Below, piece after piece: positions 55,861 to 64,000 of a stretch of 64,000 nucleotides of DNA (position 1 is the stretch's first letter; each line of letters begins with the position of its first letter). The stretch lies in assembly GCF_026151205.1 (NCBI RefSeq), contig NC_087074.1, positions 2,728,001-2,792,000 on the forward strand, written 5' to 3'. The stretch comes from Bolinopsis microptera (lineage: Eukaryota; Ctenophora; Tentaculata; Lobata; Bolinopsidae). The position numbers were made by a program, and so were the translations under genes. The notes below the pieces were generated by a model, which searched no databases, had not been told where the DNA came from, and worked only from the letters and a program-made list of their open reading frames with translations.

Positions 55861-56735
55861 AGTGATGTTGAATTTTGCTCCTCTATATATCTTCTCACAC
55901 AAATTCTTACACTCACACCGACCCTGTATGTGGTTCATCGATTAGTTATTATAAGAACAAGTTGTTAGAATACATTAAATTCCTTTGACAGATAACAATA
56001 CAATATTTTCCTTATCTTCTAATTAAACTTCGTGATAAGTAAACTGTTAACTTCATGCCAACTCTATATTATACTTCACACTGCACACGGTACACACTAC
56101 ATAGTTAATGGTTGCCTTGTTGTGGAATGTTATTAAAGTATTAATCACCATCAAAAATGTGACTGCTCTGATGAAATTACTCCAATAACCGAAATCACTT
56201 ATATTCACTGATATTTTTGTGTGCCTGTTCATAGTAGCTAGATCAGCTAGGTGCGCTGATCTGGGCGCGCTCAAAAAAGCAAATTGGGGACACGTTTTTG
56301 TTGTTTTTTGATAGTCGCGAGTAAAATTTACTTTTAAAAACTTTTGACGAGGTGTTAGAAGCCATCTTAAGGTCTAAAGAGATGAAATCTTGACTAGCAC
56401 CTACCTGAAAGGCTTTTATCCAACGGGTTTTTCTCAGATTTTTGATATCTCACTTCCTTTTTCCACAGGTGACCGAAACGTACACGTCATTCTGGACTGC
56501 ATGCGACTACTCTCGTTACTGAAAGAGGTGCTGTGCGACACACGATTATCCTAGGATGATGAGAGTTAGTTTCTGGGAAAGCCCTAACGATGCTTAAAAC
56601 GATAGGGGCTGAAAATATTATCAATTATTGAAAACGTGTCCCCAGGACTTCGTTGAAGTCGCGAGATTCGATACCCGTAAAATAATGTCGCAAACTACTA
56701 GCAAAAACGTGTCCCCACGCGCCAGGGTTGATATT

Positions 56736-59325
56736 CAGAGGCAGGTTTAAAATGGATGTAGCAGCATTTTGACATGTTGATATGAAGTAGATTACATTTC
56801 ATATAAATCGAGACATGTTTAAGCACTAAGTTGGCTTTTTTGTATGTTGCTTCTCTAGACGGTCCTGATATGAAGATATTAGTGTCATCAGCATAAAGTA
56901 CAAATTTCACTTCACTGTCTGAAAAACAGTTTACTATATCGTTCATATACAGTAGGAAGAGTAATGGCCCTAGAATTGACCCTTGAGGAACCCCGAATTC
57001 CACATCCATTGTTTCTGATGGTACATCGTTATACATCACATACTGCTTTCTGTTAGTCAAGTAGCTTTTTAGTAAAGTTAGTGCTGTGCCCCTAATACCA
57101 TAGGAATTTAGCTTGCTTAGAAGAATATTGTGATCAAGGGTGTCAAAGGCTTTGCTCAAGTCAATGAATATGCCTAGGACATGTTTATTGCTAGCCAGGG
57201 ACTTTGTAACAGAGTCTATAGATTTGTGTAGAGCATGGGCGGTAGAATGGCCTTTTCTAAATCCAAACTGCGAGTCTGTTAGTACACCTTTAGATGTGAA
57301 GAAATTATAGAGCCGTTTGTAAATGACCTTCTCAAAAATTTTTCCAAATAAAGGTAATATTGATACAGGCCGATAATTTTCAATACATTCCTTATTGTCT
57401 TTCTTGTAAATAGGAATAACTTTACCAGTTTTAAAAATACTTGGGAATGTTCCACTTTGTATACATATGTTGTAAAGCCTAGCAAAGGTACCAGCGATGA
57501 GCTTTGCCGATTTTTTTACAACGATTATAGGTATGTCACTTGCCTTGCCATTTTGAAAATCTTTGATGACCTCGATAATCTCATCTTCATTAGTTTCTTC
57601 TAGGTATATGGAGTCAGACACTGAATTAGACATGAATTGAGCAAATGATTCTACTGGTTCCAGAGAAATACTATTGTTCGACAATACATTTCTATTGAGA
57701 TTGCTTGCAAGAGATGTAAAGTATTCACAAAATTTGTTAGCAATTATTCGTCTGCAAGTAATTCTCTGGCCATCTATGACAAAATCGTCCTTACATCTAG
57801 ACATATTCTTACCACGGAGTTCATTGATAACTTCCCAGGTCTTTTTTGAGTTCATGCTGTATTTCTCGAATTTTCTAGTATAGCACATAGCTTTTGCCAT
57901 ATTTATTGAGTTTTTGAGAAACTTGTCGAATTCCTTGTAGCAGATGTGCTTGTTTTGATCCCCGTCAGGTAGTTTTAATGTACAAGTCTTCTTCCATTCG
58001 AAATACAACCTAGCTTTCTTGTCTATGGAATTAATTAGCCCCTGGGTAATCCAAGGGTTAGTTATGCTGTTGCGTTTAGTGGTTCTAGGAGTAAGAAGTT
58101 TGCAAGACAAATCTATCTTTTCTTGAAATAACTGCATGAAAGAGTCAAATGTGTCACAGCTGTGCTGGAACCTATCTATATCGTTTTCTATTTCAAGACA
58201 GAGCTTCTCTAGGTTAGCATTACTATAATAGTCGTAGTGTATGGTAATTTTGTCTGGTGAATCAGGTTTAGGCACAGAGTTAGGGGGAAGCTCAACAAGA
58301 GTGAATACAGGGTGATGGTGGGAGATATTATCCGATATCACACCAGAAATAAGGGATTGGTCTACTACATTGGTGTGGATATTGTCAATACAAGTCCTGG
58401 AACAGCCAGGCATTTGGTGTGTTGGTACTGATATGGTTGGTGTGAAGCCGTTGTTGAATATTATTTCTTGGAATTTGTCCTCTGATGGAGATGGGTCTTT
58501 CAAAATGTTGACATTGAAATCACCAAGAATGTATACTTTTTTGCCATTCAATTTTGAGAGAATACGTTCATATGCTTCGTTGAACAGTTCAAGTGATGCG
58601 TTCGGGGGACGGTAGATAACCCCTACAACAGTTGGGTCTTGCAAGCTAGTGATAGATACAAATAGTGATTCTATGTGTTCATTACAGAGAGATAAGCCAG
58701 TAATCTTGTTAAAGTTAAGGGAATCGTGCAGGTAAAGACACACTCCTGACCCTTTACTCTTGAACTGGTTTTTCTTTTGACAAAAGTAACGTGATTGGTA
58801 ACAGGAGGAGTATCCGTTAAGCTGATACAGGGCTCCATTTTCGGGATTGGTGTTTGTTTCTGCAAGGCCGATAACAGAGAATTTGTGGTCGATACAAGAC
58901 AGCTCAACTGCAAAGTTGTCAAAGTTGGATGCATTTCCATCAATGTTAAGAAATAATTTGGACAAATATTTAACTGAATTTTTAGGTAGGATGGTGGCAT
59001 TCAACTCTTTTATGGAGAATGTTTTGCAATTTTCAAGAACCTTTGAGCTATTGTAGATAGATTCTATATAATTGACTGGCTCATCATCAATGAGGCCATT
59101 GTTTGCAAAGTGGGGAGCTTGGTAGAAAGGGTTATACCGAACGATATCATTGGCATCAGTGCATATTTTGCAGTATGTTCCATCTCGAAATTTGACTATG
59201 TTATCATCAGTTTTGCATTTTTTGTGCATTATTTTGTCACACATCTGACAAATTATGAATGGATGTCCAGCACGCACAGGTCTATTGCAGCAGCAGCAAA
59301 TTTCGCATATTAGTTTGACTATCAT
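56736..59325 (-). CDS. LINE ORF2, 5' portion: zinc finger, endonuclease, reverse transcriptase
   Basis: About 863 codons open without a stop. Residues about 8-57 form a Cys-rich finger (CEICCCC, CQMCDKIMHKKC). About 120-350 is an APE-type endonuclease (GLAETNTNP, GVIYRPPN, ILGDFNVN, SDNISHHHPVF). RT is from about 590 (GKVIPIYKK, NYRPVSILP, FGFRKGHST, DLSKAFDTLDH, GVPQGSILGPLLFLLYMND, LYADDT). The frame enters the palindromic insertion after KPASEY and ends in its terminal repeat. Apart from that break this copy is remarkably intact. Confidence 0.92.
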
Positions 59326-59666
59326 GACTGAAGTACAGATCTACGGGGACGTGGGGAAAATCTATTTTGGGCCTTGGCAACAGCACTGAACAACCTCCCA
59401 TCAACGGGGCTACCTAGGATCTTATGGGCAATTGCCCGGGAGAGTTTAAAGATACCGTTTGATCCAAGGTGGATTGGGTCATCCGGCTTCTTGTATCTAC
59501 AGAACTGCTTGTTCAGTAGACCCTCTTCATCGACAAAACTATCAAAATCTAAAGTTCCTATTCTAGTGTTAGTATTACAGTAACCAAATAATAAACTATT
59601 GATTGAAATAAATTTTCGTGCACATACAGAATGAATGGTTAATAATTTAATATATATGTAGACCAA
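59322..59666 (-). pseudogene. LINE ORF1, C-terminal SGNH-esterase part
   Basis: Reads KPDDPIHLGSNGIFKLSRAI, the C-terminal D-x-x-H-L-G-x-x-G block of SGNH hydrolase domains found in ORF1 of CR1-type LINEs. Its stop overlaps the ORF2 start in ATGA (59322-59325), which suggests coupled translation. The N-terminal part of ORF1 is missing. Confidence 0.65.
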
Positions 59667-59690
59667 GCTCTGTGCACGGGATGCTTCCTG

Positions 59691-60299
59691 GAAGAATCCA
59701 GTTCTTTTAGCGGGGCACCCTACCTAAAGCCAAATTGAGATATAATAATCATATTCCTAGAGAAATAATCAGAAACGAATACCAATCAAATAATATGATA
59801 TATATGAGTAGTAACCATATTTACTATGCAAAATGCCCCAACCACATAGTGTAAATTTATATAGAATTCAAATTCCATATCATCATTAAACCTCAATACC
59901 TAGTCAATATAATAGCCCAAGCAAAATTAAATAACTTCTTATATACCTTACTGTCATACTAAATTAATTAAACATTTGAAATCTGTTGACCAGAGAATAA
60001 ATTTCTAAGCCTAATGCAAGTGAAATAATTTAGATGCAATAATGAATGCCTAATGTGAGTATCATTTGTCATGTCCTTGTAAAAAAGTCTGTACAAGAGA
60101 TATGAGTAACTAATATAGAAGAAAAAACAGGAAGTTGTCGTCTGTTGTAAAATAAATAAAATATCTAGAATATAAATTAGAATATAAAATAAACATTCAG
60201 TCAATGTGTCGTCAATAAACTGTACAATTATCAAATGTTAAAACTGGGTGATACAGTCACCAAAAAAAATACTAAGTATGATAAGTTAATAAATTAAAT
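59691..60299. other. Between the two LINEs: nothing recognised
   Basis: AT-rich sequence with no open frame or RNA motif I can support. Confidence 0.5.
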
Positions 60300-60499
60300 G
60301 TGGTCTATAAAACTACCACTAAGTATAAAAGGTCAATAAATAAAAAGTGGTTTATAAAACTACCACTGTGGGAACCCCTTCTCCAGTTAAAAACATGTCA
60401 GTCATGTGCAAAATCAATCAGAATGGTAAGTGGTAAAAAAGGAATATCTTTTCGTTACATCAATTATATATGCCCAGATTTAAAAGAATTAGAAGTTAC

Positions 60500-61083
60500 T
60501 TAGTTATCGGCGACTATGATTGCAGTGTAAAATTTGTCATATGAATTGTCGACGGTATAATTAGGGTCTGTTGTTATAGATGATAGTAGCTGTTTCTTAT
60601 ACGAATCACTAAAGCTTTTAACATCGGGCAGATTTCGTAGATCTGTTGGAACATTATTCCAACATTTTGCCCCAAGTATTGAAAGTTTTATGTGATGTTG
60701 ATCTATTGACATAAAGGTTGCAGCTTTCGCCGCTCCTACTACCTCCTGATATGAAACTAAATTTGTTCATAAAGTTTGTAGGACAATTGTCATGGATGAT
60801 TCTAAACATATAATTTGACAGATGGAGTTGTCGTCTAAGATGGAGTGGTAACCATTTCATGTCTCTATAAACATTAAGGCTGCTCTCTTTTTGGAACGTT
60901 GAGAGCTATTTTGGCTACCTTTTTGTACAGAGTGTCAAGTTCAGCAAGTTTTGTCTTGCCAGCTCTACAATAGATCGTGTCTAAATAATCGAATTGTGGC
61001 AACATGAGTGCATTGGCAAACATTTTCCTATATTTAATGGGTAGCAGTGCTTTACTTCTATACATGGCACCAATTCTCTTCAT
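60500..61083 (-). pseudogene. LINE 2 ORF2, C-terminal remnant
   Basis: Frames in series: GAMYRSKALLPIKYRKMFAN, LDTIYCRAGKTKLAELDTLY; KWLPLHLRRQLHLSNYMFRI; IKLSILGAKCWNNVPTDLRN. These are the usual LINE C-terminal motifs, split by two frameshifts. Confidence 0.75.
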
Positions 61084-61184
61084 GACCTTACTAATAATAT
61101 AATCTACATGGCTTTTGAAGTTTAATTTACTATCTAGAATGAGGCCAAGATATTTTGTCTCTTTGCACTCCTTGATTGTGAAAG

Positions 61185-61690
61185 TTACCTCATTACAATC
61201 AATGGTATTTCATCATGTTGGTCAACAGAATCAAACAATAGGAATTCAGTCTTCTTTTCATTGAGTGATAATTTATTAACACAGAGCCATTTAAAGATTG
61301 TCATAAGTTCTATTTTCATGTTTATAAATGTGCTTCTGCAGGTTTGATCAAAGAATAGTGCACCATCACTCTGCAAATAGAAAGGGCTTAGATAGGTTAC
61401 AGGCATAAATGATGTCATTTATGAAGATACTTAATAATATAGGCTATAAGTTTTCCTACAAGTGGAAGGATGGATATTGGCCTGTAATTATTAGGATCAT
61501 CTTTCATTCCTGCCTTATGGATGGGAGTTACTCTAGCTTTTTTACAAAGGGTTGGTACAACACCTGTATTAAGGCTCAGATTGACAATGTGGGTCAGTGG
61601 CTCAACTATGTGTGGTACAGCTTGCTCAAGTAAAAATAGAGGCACATTGTCATATGAGGCCTTGTCATTCTTGAGCGTTTCGACATACAT
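61185..61690 (-). pseudogene. LINE 2 ORF2, RT remnant
   Basis: 61415-61690 reads YDNVPLFLLEQAVPHIVEPL, ARVTPIHKAGMKDDPNNYRP, SILPLVGKL. 61185-61418 resumes after a deletion with DGALFFDQTC and NKLSLNEKKTEFLLF. The YxDD catalytic block survives only as a degraded SDGALFF. Confidence 0.75.
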
Positions 61691-61707
61691 TAGGATATCA
61701 GTTTCAT

Positions 61708-63060
61708 TTATTTCTTGGAATCTATCAAATGAGATATTAGAAGTTCTAGGAGGTAAAAATCAGTAAAACTAACTCTTTCAATATTGGGGGCCTGATTTTG
61801 TAATCTTGATCCAACATTTGCAAAATGAAAGTTAAATAGCTCAGGATCATTCTCATTGATAGTTTGACAATTAGTTGTACCAGGGGTCATATTTGATGCC
61901 AGTTTGATAGTTTTCCATATCCCTTTAAGATCATTCTTGGCACTTTTAACTTGTAGATCATCGATTACATTAGCCTTTTTGCAGGTTTTAGCTAATTTAT
62001 TTCTAATATTTCTCTGAATCTTGTAGCAATCCCAGGCCTCATTACACTTTATACATTTGCTACATGTACCACATTTATTGCAATTTCCATTGTCTCTCTT
62101 ATCCTTCTTTTTACGGAATTTCTTTAGAAGAAAATGTGTATGATTAATGGCATATAAAAGTTCAGTAGAAGGTTTATGTATGAACTTTTCATGCCTTTCT
62201 ATGGTCTTGCAAGGGAAGAAGGTTGCATATGCCTGTTCAATATGATGACAAAGGCCAGCTGTGATAGCTTCAACATCTGTACTTTCCAATAGTGGACTGT
62301 AATCAGAACAGGTCTCTAGATAGTCTAAGAATTGTTTAACATTACGTTTACAATGATTTCTAATTTCAACCTTCTCAAATTTAGGAGCTATAGGTACTTT
62401 ACAATCTATCTCACACATAATAGCTTGATGATCTCCAATACGTTCATCAAGAACAGAAGATTGGACAAAATCTGCATAACAGTTAGTGAATATTACATCA
62501 ATAGTAGTCTGGGTAACATTGTCTCCACGTTTAGCAACTCTAGTTATCCCTTGAATGGTTTGAACTAGATTGTAACATCTCAAGGTCATATCTAATTTTT
62601 TGTACTGGGTGGATGAGATATTATTCTGGTCAATGTTTATATCCCCAATCCAGATAACCTTTTTCCCATTCAATTTTTTCATGCAAAAATGAATGTATTC
62701 AATAAAGTTATCAACACTGCAATAATTTCCAGAGCGATAGAAGCAGCAAACATTGATCTTGCTATTCTTAAGCTTCACCCATAATGCTTCAATGTTATCA
62801 AGCTTACTATCCATAACTAATAAGCTAGTTTTTTGTTTATCATTAAGCCACAACCACCCCTAGAACTGTTTGGCCTGTCGCATCGCATAAGGTTGAAGGA
62901 GGAAGGAATATTTATGGTGTCTGTGTCAATAGTATCATTAAGATTCATCTCATTTAGGGAAAGTATGTCTAATTTATGATCTCTAATAAGTTGGGAAAGT
63001 TCATTACTTTTAGCTAAATTGAGAAGCCTCCTTGAATGTTACAATGACCAATGCAGAGGT
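61708..63060 (-). pseudogene. LINE 2 ORF2, endonuclease region
   Basis: Starts degraded at LAKSNELSQLIRDHKLDILS, then GGCGL. The long open part (61708-62853) gives VCCFYRSGNYC, VIWIGDINIDQNN (catalytic D), IDVIFTN and ERIGDHQAI (the GDH motif). It is followed by an unusual Cys cluster CNKCGTCSKCIKC. APE-type endonuclease of a CR1-like LINE. Confidence 0.8.
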
Positions 63061-63251
63061 TGTGAAACCTATCAGCTGCATTATTAAAATTTGTCATCTT
63101 GTGAATCTTATTAATTCACAATGGAATGAATAAAAGTTGTAAAGTTGTGTTTAAACTAAAAACAGAATAAAAGCAGGTTGTATTTGTCTGGATGTCGTAC
63201 TGTAAAAATAAAACTGATGGTAGGAGTGTTATGTCAGTATTCAGCAGTATT

Positions 63252-63830
63252 CTAATGGTGTGCATGATACTTCAAGTGCCTTGCTAATTTAACTATGCCA
63301 TAATCATTGAGATGGACATTATCCTCTCCATAACTACTAAAAAATGACGATTTTCTAAAGCCTTTCTTATCACTAAACAAGAAACGATTTGTCTCGGTTG
63401 AGAGCAGTTTTACATAGGTGTATTTTCTTTGCAGATTTGATATACACTCATTGATATCAGTTATAACCTTGTTTCTGGAGAAACTCTCCCGAGGTAATAA
63501 GTTAACAATTTTAATATCAGCTCCAGGTGCCCACTTGTGAAGGAAAGTACAAGTTTTTTCAATACAATTGTTTGTAAAGTCAAGAGCTCTAGCATCACCA
63601 GAAAAACTATCAGGGCACAGAAGTTTAGTCCTCATGTTGCGAGGGCTGTTCAGGATAGAGTCCACGTCATTTGTACCACACATAAGTACAATGCTTTTCA
63701 CATTATTGGTATTAAGAGTGTCTTTTCTTACATCTGATTGAAACCGTTCATTGATTGCATTGGCTGTGGCACCAGGGTAGCTGAATACATGTGCCTCATG
63801 ATGTTTGGACGATAGCTTTTTCTCCCTCTA
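63252..63830 (-). pseudogene. LINE 2 ORF1, SGNH-esterase domain
   Basis: Contains IVLMCGTNDVDSIL (GxND block), IVNLLPRESF and YGEDNVHLNDYGIVKLARHL (DxxH block): an SGNH hydrolase fold as in ORF1 of CR1-like LINEs. A stop or frameshift near 63830 separates it from upstream ORF1 sequence that leaves the window. Confidence 0.75.
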
Positions 63831-64000
63831 ATTTGGAGAACATACTAGAGCTAATGTAGACACACAAAGATTTACCAGAATGTTCTATTGATCTAGTCTT
63901 AGGGGCCGAGGGTTCAGTGTTCTTAACTTGACTGGAAACATCAGACAGAGTAGATAAGGTTGCGCTGCCATCAATTAGGCGCAGAGTAATGCTTATTCTC

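Larger units (their letters stand above)
51653..56730. mobile_element. 5,078-bp palindromic DNA element carrying two 5S rRNA genes
   Basis: Termini are inverted (CAACCCTGGCGCG..GGGACACGTTTTTG at left, its inverse at right). Positions pair by x+y=108383 over nearly 2.5 kb per arm. Flanking ATATT (51648-51652, 56731-56735) is a 5-bp target duplication in the LINE. Each arm holds, from outside in: repeated GGGGACACGTTTT motifs, a GC-rich GAGCGCGCCCAGATCAGCGC block, a 5S rRNA gene, unique DNA and a 33-bp minisatellite. There is no transposase, so it is non-autonomous. Confidence 0.88.
50237..59690 (-). mobile_element. CR1-like LINE split by a 5-kb palindromic insertion
   Basis: The 5' part (esterase ORF1 end, then ORF2 with zinc finger, endonuclease and RT) is at 56736-59690. 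The 3' part (RT thumb/C-terminus and 3' UTR) is at 50237-51652. Between them lies the palindrome 51653-56730 flanked by ATATT. The 3' end shows two copies of ATTGTTGTTTTCTTGA, in keeping with the short terminal repeats of CR1/L2-type LINEs. It is 5'-truncated inside ORF1. Confidence 0.85.
60300..64000 (-). mobile_element. Second CR1-like LINE, decayed, running off the window
   Basis: Minus-strand order: ORF1 (63252 to beyond 64000), ORF2 endonuclease (about 61708-63060), RT pieces (61185-61690), C-terminus (60500-61083). Frameshifts separate the parts and the RT core is deleted between LVGKLIAYIIKYL and LQSDGALFF. A TATAAAACTACCACT repeat lies at 60308-60369, near its 3' end. Confidence 0.8.

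Overview
This window is AT-rich animal genomic DNA. Three things point to a metazoan: a CYLD deubiquitinase gene split by at least eleven GT/AG introns, a complement-control-protein (sushi) gene, and an animal-type 5S rRNA gene. The mix of transposons (CR1-like LINEs with an esterase ORF1, RTE, Penelope-like, FLYWCH-type MULE, hAT-like MITEs) suits a marine invertebrate, possibly a cnidarian or another early-branching animal. I cannot fix the species from the sequence alone.

The main host gene is CYLD on the minus strand, from an ATG at 29089 to a stop at 9261. I could chain twelve coding exons with compatible phases. They give a 2826-nt CDS (941 codons plus stop) with three CAP-Gly domains and a USP domain interrupted by a B-box-like zinc cluster. 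The catalytic Cys, His and Asp are all present. Its introns are full of transposons. Intron 8 (13073-23282) carries a 5.2-kb element that contains a broken RTE, which itself contains a broken MULE. Intron 10 carries a 2.6-kb polypurine element. Intron 5 carries a hAT-like MITE. A second, incompletely seen host gene (48702-48988, minus) encodes a signal peptide and the first half of a CCP domain.

The rest is largely repeats. 1-9 kb holds GC-rich terminal-inverted-repeat elements, a 326-bp satellite arranged as two inverted arrays, and a G/C-tract-ended MITE. 30-38 kb holds a cluster of GC-rich inverted-repeat elements, a possible solo LTR and decayed LINE copies. 44.1-48.1 kb is a diverged 4-kb palindrome. 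49.5-50.1 kb is a Penelope GIY-YIG fragment. 50.2-59.7 kb is one CR1-like LINE, split by a 5,078-bp palindromic element (51653-56730). 60.3-64.0 kb is a second, decayed CR1-like LINE that runs out of the window.

The most unusual object is the palindrome at 51653-56730. It has matching ends, a 5-bp target duplication (ATATT) and an inverted pair of apparently complete 5S rRNA genes, one per arm. Each arm also carries a 33-bp minisatellite. A decayed paralogous LINE at about 35.1 kb shows the same target region without the insertion. The second unusual theme is a group of elements that end in homopolymeric G (left) and C (right) tracts, flanked by 6-8 bp direct repeats, with unrelated interiors.
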